33,543 nucleotides of DNA from Candidatus Methanofastidiosia archaeon (GCA_003558335.1 PWMA01000123.1:1-33543), one strand, 5' to 3'. Shown: positions 1 to 8,912, counted from the first letter of the stretch. Program-made: numbers and translations. Notes: generated by a model not told the origin, from the letters alone.

Positions 1-137
1 TAACAGATCAGCGATAAAGGATATCTCAACATAGTCACAAATTTCAATCCTATAATAGTCTTATTCTAACTCACCTGTGGGTAAACGGGATTCACGATCA
101 TACCAAAATTTCAATCCTATAATAGTCTTATTCTAAC
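1..137 (-). CRISPR. Leader-proximal end of a CRISPR array (type I-B repeat)
   Basis: Two identical 30-nt repeats lie at 41-70 and 108-137, and the window opens with the last four bases (TAAC, 1-4) of a third. Spacers are 71-107 (37 nt) and 5-40 (36 nt). On the minus strand the repeat begins GTTAGAATAAG and ends GGATTGAAAT. The ATTGAAA(N) end is the usual type I-B crRNA 5' handle, so the array is read on the minus strand, away from the cas operon. The spacer at 71-107 is therefore the leader-adjacent, most recently acquired one. The rest of the array lies outside the window. The repeat could be extended by two A residues at 39-40 and 106-107. Confidence 0.93.
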
Positions 138-244
138 AGGCCGAAAAATGGCCCTTTTTTATTTATTTAAGCTCAATAGGTCTTCTATTTTATAAAACTT
201 ATCTTGGATGTTAAATCAAGTGTATCATATATAAAGAACGACGA
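138..244 (-). promoter_or_regulatory. CRISPR leader with TATA box and repeat-proximal hairpin
   Basis: This AT-rich stretch lies between the cas2 stop and the first repeat. On the minus strand it carries a TATA element CTTTATATATG at 226-236, which predicts transcription starting near 200. A second weaker TATA-like site (TTTTATAAAA) lies near 188-197. Next to the first repeat an inverted repeat GGCC/GGCC (139-142 and 150-153) flanks seven bases. Read on the plus strand it is followed by a T run (155-160), so it could also stop antisense transcription entering from the array. The leader assignment rests on repeat orientation and position. Confidence 0.7.
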
Positions 245-508
245 CTAAAGAATATTTGATGTGTCTGATTTATCAATTCCAATAGTTTCCCTTAATAAGA
301 ACTTATCACTTTTAGATATATAGATAATGACATTATCTTTCTCCTTTTTTATAATGGAATTTAGGCCATTTTTTAATTCACGAAGCTTTGAATCGGTAAT
401 CTCTCCCTCAAATACAGAGTTTTGAACCCAGTTTAGGTGCTGTCTTAAATAGCTCTTTACCTTATTTACTCTTTCAACAGATACATCATAAACAATTATA
501 ACGTACAT
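245..508 (-). CDS. cas2: CRISPR-associated endoribonuclease/adaptation protein Cas2
   Basis: This 87-residue protein starts MYVIIVYDVS, the first ferredoxin-like beta strand of Cas2, with the conserved Asp of the YDV motif at position 8. Its length is normal for the family (80-100). Cas2 forms the central dimer of the Cas1-Cas2 integrase that inserts new spacers at the leader-repeat junction. The start is placed at the ATG at 508 because it overlaps the cas1 stop as TAATG; three upstream codons are also open but lack support. It is the last gene of the operon, directly before the leader. Confidence 0.95.
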   Translation of the reverse strand: MYVIIVYDVSVERVNKVKSYLRQHLNWVQNSVFEGEITDSKLRELKNGLNSIIKKEKDNVIIYISKSDKFLLRETIGIDKSDTSNIL

Positions 509-1482
509 TACCACCAAATCCTAAAAGCTTCGTAGTCCTTTATTCCACTAACATGTTTTATCAATTTATAACATTCTAATCTCATTATATGTTTATAAGA
601 AACTTTCCTACCTAATGTACGATGTTTAATCGTTTTATCTAGACGTTCATTGTAATGCTTTAAAAATAATCTTTTGCCAGGGTCACTGAGGAGACAATAA
701 TTTAAATCTCTATCAAACTCATTTTCAGAAATTATTTTTTTGTTTAAGAGTTTGAATATAACTCGATCGCCAATAAAAGGCTTAAATATTTCACTTAGAT
801 CTAAACTCAAGGAAAATCTTCTTTTAAATGGTTCATGTAGATAAGAAATAGTTGGATTTAATTGAGTATTGTATATCTCCGTTAATATAGTTGCATATAT
901 CAGAGAATTAGAAAAAGAAATTAATGCATTCAACATATTTTTAGGAGGTCTTCTAGATCTTCTGCCAAATTTATATTTTTCCGGAAGTATTTTATCAAAC
1001 GACTGGTAGTAAATATTTCTTATGTTGCCTTCTATACTCATTAATTCACTTATAGAGTTAACACCTTCAATTTTTTCTCCCCAGGATTTTATAGAGTCTA
1101 CTTCTTCAACAAGTTTGTAATATGATAGGTTCTTACTTATGTTAGATATTCCGCCTCTGAGTATCTCTTTTGCAAGAATCATTCTTTTTTCTTTGTCCAA
1201 ATAGTGCTCTGCCTGTCTAACTATTGTCTCACCTGATAAAAGAGATTCTCTTGGATAATAAGTTCCTTCATAATAACCATAATAGTTAAAAAAATGCATG
1301 GGGATTCCTTTCTTCGATAAATATGAAACAACGCCTGAGGTAAAAGTAACTCTGCCGTAACAATAAATCGAAGATATGGTATTAATTGGCAAGATATGCC
1401 TATCTTTTTCAGAATAAAAATATATTGTATTCTCCTTTCGATTAAGAATACCATTTTTTATTAAATAAAAATCTTGTTTCAT
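508..1482 (-). CDS. cas1: CRISPR integrase Cas1 (type I-B)
   Basis: This 324-residue Cas1 has the expected metal-binding residues: Glu151 in EGNIRNIYY, His216 in LHEPFKR and Asp228 in the segment DLSEIFKP. Cas1 is the catalytic integrase of the Cas1-Cas2 spacer-acquisition complex. The chosen ATG at 1482 begins MKQDFYLIKNG, as usual for I-B Cas1, and is preceded by GGTG at proper spacing. An upstream open extension overlaps cas4 and is not Cas1-like. The gene lies four bases after cas4 and overlaps cas2 (TAATG), so adaptation genes are probably translated together. It appears intact. Confidence 0.95.
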   Translation of the reverse strand: MKQDFYLIKNGILNRKENTIYFYSEKDRHILPINTISSIYCYGRVTFTSGVVSYLSKKGIPMHFFNYYGYYEGTYYPRESLLSGETIVRQAEHYLDKEKRMILAKEILRGGISNISKNLSYYKLVEEVDSIKSWGEKIEGVNSISELMSIEGNIRNIYYQSFDKILPEKYKFGRRSRRPPKNMLNALISFSNSLIYATILTEIYNTQLNPTISYLHEPFKRRFSLSLDLSEIFKPFIGDRVIFKLLNKKIISENEFDRDLNYCLLSDPGKRLFLKHYNERLDKTIKHRTLGRKVSYKHIMRLECYKLIKHVSGIKDYEAFRIWW

Positions 1483-1486
1483 TTTT

Positions 1487-1978
1487 TTACACCCAGCAAA
1501 AATCGTAATAACTACATTTTTTACAATATGGCTTTTTTTCTGGTTGAGGTATAAGCCCATTAACAATTTCTTGTATATTTTGGAATATATTTTCTAATTC
1601 TTTCTCCCTTTCTTCATTTAGTATTACTTCTTCTGTTTTTTTGATAAGGGGATAATCTAAGATGCCTTTTGCAATGATATCCATTTCTTTTAATCTATAA
1701 AGGTAGAAAAGTAGTTGGTACGTAGATGAAATTTCCATTTTTTTAGACTTCTTTACTTCATATATTACCAAATCATTTTTCTTTTTTATTAGATCGATTT
1801 TCATTCCTGGTAAATTTACTTCTTTTATATTTCTTTGATGAACTGATTCATGTATTATCTTTCCGTCTTTAACAACATCTGACGAATGTTCCATTGTTTG
1901 AAACTTGGAAAAAAGCCAAAGCTTGGTTTTACAAATAAAGTAGTAATTTATTTCTGTGCCTGTTATTATATCGATCAT
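1487..1978 (-). CDS. cas4: CRISPR-associated exonuclease Cas4
   Basis: This 163-residue Cas4 has a RecB-type nuclease core: His43 in GKIIHE, Asp62, and the E-x-K pair Glu74/Lys76 in YEVKKSKK. The four 4Fe-4S cysteines are in place: Cys16 near the N-terminus and Cys152, Cys155 and Cys161 in the C-terminal CKKCSYYDFC. Cas4 trims pre-spacer ends and selects the PAM side before Cas1-Cas2 integration. It follows the cas3 region by about 20 bases and precedes cas1 by four. Size and motifs are normal for type I-B systems. Confidence 0.94.
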   Translation of the reverse strand: MIDIITGTEINYYFICKTKLWLFSKFQTMEHSSDVVKDGKIIHESVHQRNIKEVNLPGMKIDLIKKKNDLVIYEVKKSKKMEISSTYQLLFYLYRLKEMDIIAKGILDYPLIKKTEEVILNEEREKELENIFQNIQEIVNGLIPQPEKKPYCKKCSYYDFCWV

Positions 1979-1999
1979 ATTAAATTATAACTATTGTAA

Positions 2000-2482
2000 C
2001 TATATCATCCTTAAATCAAAATTAGAAAACTCAGATTTCAACTTGTTTGTATCGATTCCATCTTTGAATGAATAGTACTCTAAAAATTTATCAGTAGATA
2101 TAATAGCGTTAAACTTTTCATCCAGTTTTACAACTTGATTATACAACATATGATCCAATAATGATATGTCAGTTTGATAAATTTTTATATTGTTAATACC
2201 TGCTACGAATTGATTGTACAAGCTAGTTACCTTTTTCCTGATGTACTTGTCTTCAAATTTATCGGTTGAAGTAAGGACATTTTTCCATAATTCATATATA
2301 CTCTTAGTGTAGACTTTATTTTCTTGTATTATCTCATTTACTACCTCAAATTTCTTGATATTCCCGTCTTCAACAAATGATTTTAGGTAACATCTATCCT
2401 CAGTAGATAGCCATTCTAAAGGTATTTTTTCATCAATAAAAATATCAATTTGTTCTATTTCTTTTTCTATTACGTCAACCAT
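2000..2482 (-). CDS. Detached C-terminal domain of Cas3 (downstream of an in-frame stop)
   Basis: A 160-residue reading frame begins at the first ATG (2482). It lies in exactly the same frame as cas3, and that frame is open without interruption from the cas3 TAA at 2573-2575 down to the stop at 2000-2002. The 30 codons before the ATG read like protein (for example LAKEVKKIGS and YNSVITEINQ). The pattern around INQLHYKSV...VIEKEIEQIDIFID resembles the accessory C-terminal region that follows the helicase domains in full-length Cas3. I therefore read this as the last part of an approximately 880-residue Cas3 cut by one nonsense codon. It could still be translated by reinitiation, but its Shine-Dalgarno match is poor. 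An unrelated small cas-operon protein is less likely, given the shared frame. Confidence 0.7.
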   Translation of the reverse strand: MVDVIEKEIEQIDIFIDEKIPLEWLSTEDRCYLKSFVEDGNIKKFEVVNEIIQENKVYTKSIYELWKNVLTSTDKFEDKYIRKKVTSLYNQFVAGINNIKIYQTDISLLDHMLYNQVVKLDEKFNAIISTDKFLEYYSFKDGIDTNKLKSEFSNFDLRMI

Positions 2483-2572
2483 ATCGTTTACCGATTTATA
2501 ATGGAGTTGATTTATTTCAGTTATGACTGAATTGTAAGAATCAGACCCTATTTTCTTTACTTCTTTGGCCAG

Positions 2573-4651
2573 TTACCCATAATAATCGTCAAATTTTTTA
2601 TATTTTAAAATCTCATGAAGCTGTACAGGAATATATTTTTTTAGAACTCTATATCTAGAACTTTTTTTTGGAGAGTATATTTTAGTAACATCATAAGTAT
2701 CGCCCTCTTTGTATTTGATTACAAACAGCTTAGAAATGCCTGATTTTTTTGTATTGCACTCCCTATTGATCCTACCAGAAATCTGCTCAAGACTCTCTAA
2801 TATAGAATAGTCTCTAACACCAAAATCACAATCTATATCCATACCTGCCTCTACAGACTGTGTTGAAACTAAGATTGTATTCACATTGGTATTTTTATCC
2901 TTAAACTCTTCAATTATTTTTTTTCTTCGTAAAGTGTGGATAGTTCCATTTAAAAGATAGAACTTAAAATTTTTAAAATAGCTGTCCTCCTTTAGATTAT
3001 CGAAAACTTTTCTTGAAGTCCTAACTGTATTAAAAGTTAGCAATATTTTGACTTTTTTATCCAAATAATTTGTATCTATCTCTTCAATAACTAGTTTTTT
3101 TATACCATCTAAGTCTTTTATGTCATATCTAAAAACTACAGAATTTCTTTCAAGAAGCGGATGATTAAAGTATTTACTTGGATCTTCACATATTTCTGGA
3201 ATTGCCACATTATCTAAAAAATAATTAAAATTGGGCAATGTTGCGCTCATAATTATATAATAGATATTCAAATTTTTACTAGTTTCATTTATAAAATCAT
3301 AAAATACCCTTAAATTCTTATCACTCAAACTTTGTATCTCATCTATTACAACAACACTGTTGCATAGATTTGCTATTTTGTATCTATTATCTCTCTTATT
3401 CTTGATAAATGAATTGAAGAAGTTCACATTGGTAATTATGTTGACGCAGTTATTCAAGAAATTGTCATTTTGAATTATCATTAAATGTTGCAGGCCTGAA
3501 ATTGAATCATTATCTGTTTTAAATTTGTCAAAATAAGCTCTTGAGTAAATATCTGAAACTTTACCAATTTTATTAGAGAACAGAGATGGATCAAAAAAAG
3601 TTTCATTGATCACCTTGCTATTCTGCTCTATTATGTTGATAAATGGAAATACGTAGAATACCCTTTTTACATTATCATCATGTTCTAAAATGTTGAGGGC
3701 CAGTTTCATCGATATGTTTGTTTTGCCCCCTCCTGTAGGTACAGCTAACATAAATATTTTATTGTTTTCATTCAACAATTTTTTTATTCGATTGTTACAT
3801 TCAATCAATATTTCGCTGCGTAAATCATTGATGTTTTTTATTTCCGAGAGAATCTTTAACCCCCTTCTACCTATATCTTTATTGTACTCTATTCTAGAAA
3901 ACGATTGTACCATTTTTTTTCTAGTTTCAGTATCTATCATATTCAAATTATAAAACTCATTCAAATTATTTGTATAATGAAAGGTAGAATATGAGTCACT
4001 CATAACAAGCAACGAATAAATTAGTTTCACAAGTAAAAATAATCTTTTCCAATCGAAATTAGGATTGTCCCAGAATTCCAACATAGTTTTTTGATCTATG
4101 GTAGCATTGCCAATATTTGTCACACTAAAAATCTTTTCAGTTATTTCTTTTTCTATTTGATCTTCTTCTTTAATTTTTCCATTAAAGTCTCCCAAGGGGC
4201 TATGGTGAAAATTTACAGCGGTAGAAAATAAATGAACTACATAATCCAATCTTGGAAACTTTTTAATCAAAAACGATGTCAGAACCTTTGAAGAATAATA
4301 ACTGTGTCTTTTATCTCCAGAAACATCAATATTTTCAACATTTGCTTTTTGAAAATTTGGATTTATTTTGCCTATGTCGTGATAATGTACAATATATGAA
4401 ATTATTTCCTTGACAGTATCTGTATTTTTATCAGTAAATATATTGGATATCATATCATCTATTATAGATTCCAATTGCAATTTTTCAATTAGATATACAA
4501 AATATTTAGAACATAAAAATGAGTGATCTTCTAAAGATTCAAGAGAGTTTTCATAAATATCTTTTTTTTTATGGGCCGACCCGTAGATTTTAGAGGGTAT
4601 CAACGAATAATCAAGTGATTCAACTATTTGTTTAAATGTCTTAAAAAACAT
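2573..4651 (-). CDS. cas3: CRISPR nuclease-helicase Cas3, truncated before its C-terminal domain
   Basis: This 692-residue product joins an N-terminal HD nuclease to a superfamily 2 helicase. HD residues are His43 (DHSFLCSKY), HYHDIGK (His91-Asp92), the HH pair at 149-150 and the downstream Asp in MSDSYSTFHY. Helicase motifs are PTGGGKT (305-311), DEIQ (437-440), SATLP (469-473), STQSVEAGMDID and QISGRINR (623-630). Cas3 is recruited to the Cascade R-loop and unwinds and degrades the target strand. Translation ends at TAA 2573-2575, yet the same frame continues as the Cas3 C-terminal region. The ATG at 4651 is preferred over an upstream TTG at 4687; either way it overlaps the end of cas5. Confidence 0.93.
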   Translation of the reverse strand: MFFKTFKQIVESLDYSLIPSKIYGSAHKKKDIYENSLESLEDHSFLCSKYFVYLIEKLQLESIIDDMISNIFTDKNTDTVKEIISYIVHYHDIGKINPNFQKANVENIDVSGDKRHSYYSSKVLTSFLIKKFPRLDYVVHLFSTAVNFHHSPLGDFNGKIKEEDQIEKEITEKIFSVTNIGNATIDQKTMLEFWDNPNFDWKRLFLLVKLIYSLLVMSDSYSTFHYTNNLNEFYNLNMIDTETRKKMVQSFSRIEYNKDIGRRGLKILSEIKNINDLRSEILIECNNRIKKLLNENNKIFMLAVPTGGGKTNISMKLALNILEHDDNVKRVFYVFPFINIIEQNSKVINETFFDPSLFSNKIGKVSDIYSRAYFDKFKTDNDSISGLQHLMIIQNDNFLNNCVNIITNVNFFNSFIKNKRDNRYKIANLCNSVVVIDEIQSLSDKNLRVFYDFINETSKNLNIYYIIMSATLPNFNYFLDNVAIPEICEDPSKYFNHPLLERNSVVFRYDIKDLDGIKKLVIEEIDTNYLDKKVKILLTFNTVRTSRKVFDNLKEDSYFKNFKFYLLNGTIHTLRRKKIIEEFKDKNTNVNTILVSTQSVEAGMDIDCDFGVRDYSILESLEQISGRINRECNTKKSGISKLFVIKYKEGDTYDVTKIYSPKKSSRYRVLKKYIPVQLHEILKYKKFDDYYG

Positions 4652-5348
4652 AGTAGGCTCTATCCCCAGAAAAGATGAATTCGTCAACGTTATTAACGTT
4701 TATTTTTACCTCGTTTTCAGGTATTGCCATCAAACGGTAGGTATATTTAAAGTTTTCATCAAAACCTGAAGGAATCATCTCCAATTTAAAGTTTGTTTTA
4801 TTTTTATCTGAGATTAAATCAAATGGCATTATACTATGGCAATTTACAAAAGTTTCAGAACTTTTAGTTAAATCTTCTAAAGCTATATATTCTATATTTG
4901 CAGGGAACTCATTTTTTCCAAAGTATGGATTAAAAACAGATTTATTGTTCATTATATTTTCTATTATTTTTTTATGATTCTCGTTTTTCTCATTTAAAAC
5001 TAATCCAATCTCATAATCTGGATTCATTAATACTTGTTCCTTGACTATAACGTTTGGAGAAGGTGAATCTTTTCTGTTATTTAAAAAGCTATTTAGGCTA
5101 TTGTATGTGACAATGAATTTGCTATCTTTTTTATTTTTAGGCATTATAAAAATTTTTATATCGCTCAATTTTTCATAATATTCAGGGACTGTATCACTGC
5201 CCGAATAACCTTTAAGTCCAATTATGGCCCCAATGATACCCAGTAAGTGTGGTTTAGATATAATAGAATATGTGTTTTTAAACAGATTGCTTGAAGATTG
5301 ATTGAAGTGTGCAAAATTCCCATACAACCTAAACTTTAACAGTTTCAT
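4641..5348 (-). CDS. cas5: Cascade subunit Cas5 (type I-B)
   Basis: This 235-residue RAMP-fold protein starts MKLLKFRLYGNFAHF, the first beta strand, followed by SKPHLLGIIGAIIGLKG, the conserved Cas5 loop region. It ends in DRAYYVF, a typical Cas5b/Cas5h tail. Cas5 caps the 5' handle of the crRNA in Cascade and contacts Cas8b. The start is an ATG 44 bases after cas7, and the 3' end overlaps the cas3 start. Length is normal for the I-B family. Subtype naming rests on operon composition and general resemblance. Confidence 0.9.
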   Translation of the reverse strand: MKLLKFRLYGNFAHFNQSSSNLFKNTYSIISKPHLLGIIGAIIGLKGYSGSDTVPEYYEKLSDIKIFIMPKNKKDSKFIVTYNSLNSFLNNRKDSPSPNVIVKEQVLMNPDYEIGLVLNEKNENHKKIIENIMNNKSVFNPYFGKNEFPANIEYIALEDLTKSSETFVNCHSIMPFDLISDKNKTNFKLEMIPSGFDENFKYTYRLMAIPENEVKINVNNVDEFIFSGDRAYYVF

Positions 5349-5392
5349 GACATTGCCCTCACTCTTTTCTAGATGATTAAAAATGTTTAATT

Positions 5393-6238
5393 TTAATCAA
5401 CACCTCTATTAACTACCTTGCAGTAATGATTTTCTTTGATCTTTACGTCATTCTTAATTAGATTCATTACTTTAGAGTAGTCAACAATTATTTCATTGTT
5501 CTCTTCAAAGATATCCACTAATGAGTTTAGATTATTGAATATTTTGTCTTTTTTGTTTTCTAACCAAATAAAACTCACAGTTTCAACGCCGAACATAGTT
5601 GTAGAAACAACCTCGCCCACAGAGTATTTCAATGCCTCAGTTAATTTAGTGATATCTGTATCTGTTATCTTTATACCTTGTTTCTCTGCAGAGTTCATAT
5701 TCAAGCAAATATCGTAAACATAGTAAACATCGTCCGCCCTAGATTCTTCGCCTATTGTAGTTTGTTGAGCATCTTGAGTTTTTTCACTTGGATTTCTGTA
5801 AGGAGACAGTATACTTGAAACATAAATATTGGATTTTTCATACTTGTTTATTCCATAACTTATTTGACAGGGGCCTGTAAGGGATATGTTACTGTCCACT
5901 GCAAAAACTACTCCAAAAAGTCGAACGTCTATGAAATTTAAAAGATTGTCAAGTATTTCTTTTTCATCTTTGGGTAATTTATCAACTTTACATTTCTTCA
6001 AATAGTTTTCTTTTAATGTGAGATATCTTTGTTTTAAATTTCCATCTTTTTCATGAAACTCTTTATCCCTTTGGACAAAAACAGACTCTGTTTTTGAGAG
6101 ATATTCTCTAATACAGTATTTAAGGGCTTTGTCTGTTGCAAATATCTTGCCATCTGGCAATCTTCTGGGAAGCCCGTCAAAGCTAGCATTGAAATTTGCG
6201 TTCTTTGCATTTATTACTACAATTCCATTATAATTCAT
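5393..6238 (-). CDS. cas7: Cascade backbone subunit Cas7 (Csh2-like, type I-B)
   Basis: This 281-residue protein has the Cas7 layout: a first strand (GIVVINAKNANFNASF), a PRRLPDGKIFATDKALKYC segment equivalent to the R/D-rich signature after strand 1, and a central GPCQISYGINKYE region. Cas7 polymerises along the crRNA spacer to form the Cascade backbone. It starts immediately after the cas8 stop with no spacer, so coupled translation is likely. Length is close to the usual 280-330 of Csh2. The family call also relies on its place between cas8 and cas5. Confidence 0.9.
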   Translation of the reverse strand: MNYNGIVVINAKNANFNASFDGLPRRLPDGKIFATDKALKYCIREYLSKTESVFVQRDKEFHEKDGNLKQRYLTLKENYLKKCKVDKLPKDEKEILDNLLNFIDVRLFGVVFAVDSNISLTGPCQISYGINKYEKSNIYVSSILSPYRNPSEKTQDAQQTTIGEESRADDVYYVYDICLNMNSAEKQGIKITDTDITKLTEALKYSVGEVVSTTMFGVETVSFIWLENKKDKIFNNLNSLVDIFEENNEIIVDYSKVMNLIKNDVKIKENHYCKVVNRGVD

Positions 6239-8140
6239 TTATTCCACTTCCTTGTTTTCTTCTTCTAATATTTTTATTTCTTTTTTAGATCCGTATAAAT
6301 AATTTTTATCAAAATATCCCGTATAAAGAGGGATTTTGTTGTTCTCATAAGAGTCCAAAAATTCATAAGCCAAAACACTCTTCATAACAGTTTGAAATTT
6401 GGGATTTCTATCTATATACTCATTATATGAGTATTTTTCAAGGACGTCTAATAATCTCTTTTTTAAGTATTCCATATTATGCACATTCAAGGTATATTTT
6501 GTAAAAAGATCCAGCCTATTTTTTATTGATTCACTGTAACCTAGCAAATAACGAAACAGTTGGCCCATTAGATAGCTAGCTTCGAAATCATTTTCTATAT
6601 TTATTTTCTCTATATCTTTCAATTTTTTTTCTAATATTTTATACTTATCCAAATATATTCCTCCATTTGGTTCATTGTGTAAATATTTGTAATAAACAAT
6701 TAAAAATTGTCTAATCTTGTTACTGCCAAGTTTCATTTCATCTCTTAAATTAATATTTCTAACCATTTCATATAATAATTCCGTAAACATCTTTGAATAA
6801 TTGTTATCAATAAAAAGAGAACTGTCTTGATAAAAAATATAATTTCTAATTATGAAATTGTATTCTAGAATTTTTTGTTGGATAAAAGGATGAACTTTTA
6901 TTAAATTCTTTTTATCCGTTTCAAATAGAGAAGGAGCAAGTGTATTATTGAAAAGATAGTTTAAATCTGCTAAAAAAACTGATTTATTCTTTTCATTTGT
7001 TATTGTATAACTTTGACTGGTATTTGAGTTATGAAACCTGTAGTATAATGAAATGTTTTTTATATTTGTTGGAGCATTTGGACACTCCATCTCATAATTA
7101 AAATTAGAAACATATCTAAATTCTATATTATCTAAGCTAGGGCCTGTTAAGATCATTACATAGTCAAATTCTTTAAAATTATTTTTTTCATAAAGCTTTT
7201 TTAATATCTTCAAAATTCCGGGAGGGTCGCTTGCGTAGTTTTTATAATCTTTTTGATTAAATAAATCTTGCCTGGTAGGAAAGACATAACGGTAAAATTT
7301 GTATGATTTTAAATATTCAAAGAAATAATACAGTTGCATGGAGCATTCTCTACAAATATTATAATTTTCAGAACTCTTTGACCTCAAATTAGTTTTGTAT
7401 CTTGTTGGATTTCTTAATAAGTATTTTCTTTCCTTCCCAACGTCAAAGGTATTGCCATGAGTAAGGACATATAACTGATCATTTTTTTTACAGGCATTAC
7501 ATTCTCCTACATATGAGTCATACTTTAGTATTTTATCATTTACATATTCTTTAAATAATTCTAAGTATTGGCAAATATTATCCCCATCTACTAAAAAAAC
7601 GATATAATCATTTTTATTTAAATCGTATTCTTCATTGGAAAAATCTTCAAAGAAGGATACAACATATTCTATTAGTTCTGGAAATTTTCTGTAATACTCA
7701 GTCTCTACACTGCGTTTTTTAAATTCTACAATTTTTTTAGAAGGAAATTCTATAGTTGTAACTTTTTGATTAGATTCATTTGATATTTTTTCATTGACAA
7801 AAGCATCGGTAATCTTAAAGTGAGTAGGGCTATGACTCATTAATGCATTACTACCGCCAATATTATTAGAATTGTTATGAGTAGGATTAATAAATTTTTC
7901 AGGTGTTAATAATTGCAATAGTTCTTCTCTTTTTGGATAGTTAGATAAAAAATCAATATCATCGATAGACTCTGTTATTGATTCGTAAACTAAACATACA
8001 GGTTTAATTTTCAAATATTTTTCATTATAACTGGGGGGCACAATTAGAATTTTATTATTTCTACGTTTTCCGTTTTGAGATTTATCCAGCAATACTGAAT
8101 AATCTTCTTCTGAAAATAAGTTTATAATAAAGTTATACAT
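6239..8140 (-). CDS. cas8b: Cascade large subunit Cas8b (Csh1/TM1802-like)
   Basis: This 633-residue protein begins MYNFIINLF. A central zinc-finger-like pair of CxxC motifs (Cys214/217 in CNACKK and Cys263/266 in CREC) matches Cas8b proteins of the Csh1/TM1802 type. Cas8 recognises the PAM, starts R-loop formation and recruits Cas3. The ATG at 8140 is preferred because GAGGT lies nine bases upstream; a GTG two codons earlier is too close to that site. Large subunits are poorly conserved, so identity comes from the CxxC pairs, size, charge and the position between cas6 and cas7. Confidence 0.88.
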   Translation of the reverse strand: MYNFIINLFSEEDYSVLLDKSQNGKRRNNKILIVPPSYNEKYLKIKPVCLVYESITESIDDIDFLSNYPKREELLQLLTPEKFINPTHNNSNNIGGSNALMSHSPTHFKITDAFVNEKISNESNQKVTTIEFPSKKIVEFKKRSVETEYYRKFPELIEYVVSFFEDFSNEEYDLNKNDYIVFLVDGDNICQYLELFKEYVNDKILKYDSYVGECNACKKNDQLYVLTHGNTFDVGKERKYLLRNPTRYKTNLRSKSSENYNICRECSMQLYYFFEYLKSYKFYRYVFPTRQDLFNQKDYKNYASDPPGILKILKKLYEKNNFKEFDYVMILTGPSLDNIEFRYVSNFNYEMECPNAPTNIKNISLYYRFHNSNTSQSYTITNEKNKSVFLADLNYLFNNTLAPSLFETDKKNLIKVHPFIQQKILEYNFIIRNYIFYQDSSLFIDNNYSKMFTELLYEMVRNINLRDEMKLGSNKIRQFLIVYYKYLHNEPNGGIYLDKYKILEKKLKDIEKINIENDFEASYLMGQLFRYLLGYSESIKNRLDLFTKYTLNVHNMEYLKKRLLDVLEKYSYNEYIDRNPKFQTVMKSVLAYEFLDSYENNKIPLYTGYFDKNYLYGSKKEIKILEEENKEVE

Positions 8141-8183
8141 TTGCACCTTACCTCATCATATAAATTCCAATAAAATTCAACAT

Positions 8184-8912
8184 TCACCCGTTATCACCAT
8201 CATCAATGACTTTAACCATACCAAATCCCATAGAATTTTTTTCACCAAAACCTGCATCATATCCTAACTTTATCAGATCGGGAGTTCCATAAACATTAAA
8301 TTCGATATAGTGTGCTGTATGAAAAGTATTCTTTATTTTTCTTTTTGTACTTCTCAGTATACCTGCTATATCAAAATTCACTTTACAGTTTTCAATCTCC
8401 TTGCCATAATATAGAGAGTATTTCTTTATAAGATTTCTTTCTAGATTCTTGTAGAATTTTAAATCAGTTGGAGAAAGATCCCACGTCTTTAGTTTACCGT
8501 CCATATTTAGTTTTGTAGTAATACATATTGGGGATATTGTTCTAAATCTTATGGAATCATCGATTTCAATGTCTTTCAATAGTTCAACTGATTCTAAATT
8601 TAAGGGCACTCCAGCAATATGAAATGAAGAGTTTTGGAATAAGCCCTCGACAAAAGGAATAGAAATATCTTTTCTCGGGGATGAAAAGAAAAAGAAACAA
8701 TTGTCTTTAATCAAAAGTCCTCTTTCGCCCATAGGGATAACTCCCTTTAAATCAGAAAATGTGAATAGTTTTATGTCTTTAGAATAATGAAGATACTCAG
8801 AGATATTGCTATCTGCACTTTGTATCGATGAGTAAATGAAAGAACCAATATAATAGTTGTAATTGTAAGGTATGAAGCTTTCTTTTGCTGAAAAGGTCAG
8901 TTTAAATCTCAT
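8184..8912 (-). CDS. cas6: CRISPR pre-crRNA endoribonuclease Cas6
   Basis: This 242-residue Cas6 has the two signatures of the family. One is a candidate catalytic histidine (His42) in EYLHYSKDIKLFTFSDL. The other is a C-terminal glycine-rich loop at 217-233, reading GYDAGFGEKNSMGFGMV. Cas6 cuts the array transcript within each repeat to leave the ATTGAAA(N) 5' handle. It is the first gene of the operon, with a TATA box at 8934-8944, so the transcript probably begins only a few bases before the ATG. Length is normal. Confidence 0.94.
   Translation of the reverse strand: MRFKLTFSAKESFIPYNYNYYIGSFIYSSIQSADSNISEYLHYSKDIKLFTFSDLKGVIPMGERGLLIKDNCFFFFSSPRKDISIPFVEGLFQNSSFHIAGVPLNLESVELLKDIEIDDSIRFRTISPICITTKLNMDGKLKTWDLSPTDLKFYKNLERNLIKKYSLYYGKEIENCKVNFDIAGILRSTKRKIKNTFHTAHYIEFNVYGTPDLIKLGYDAGFGEKNSMGFGMVKVIDDGDNG

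Noticed and set aside
508..1566. Longer Cas1 starting at 1566
   Set aside because: The first 28 codons overlap cas4 and do not look like Cas1; the ATG at 1482 has GGTG and the normal MKQDFYLIKNG start.
2573..2575. Stop codon in cas3 as a pyrrolysine site
   Set aside because: Pyrrolysine is inserted at UAG; this stop is UAA.
2573..4687. Cas3 starting at 4687
   Set aside because: The codon is TTG without a nearby ribosome site and would overlap cas5 by 47 bases; ATG 4651 is preferred.
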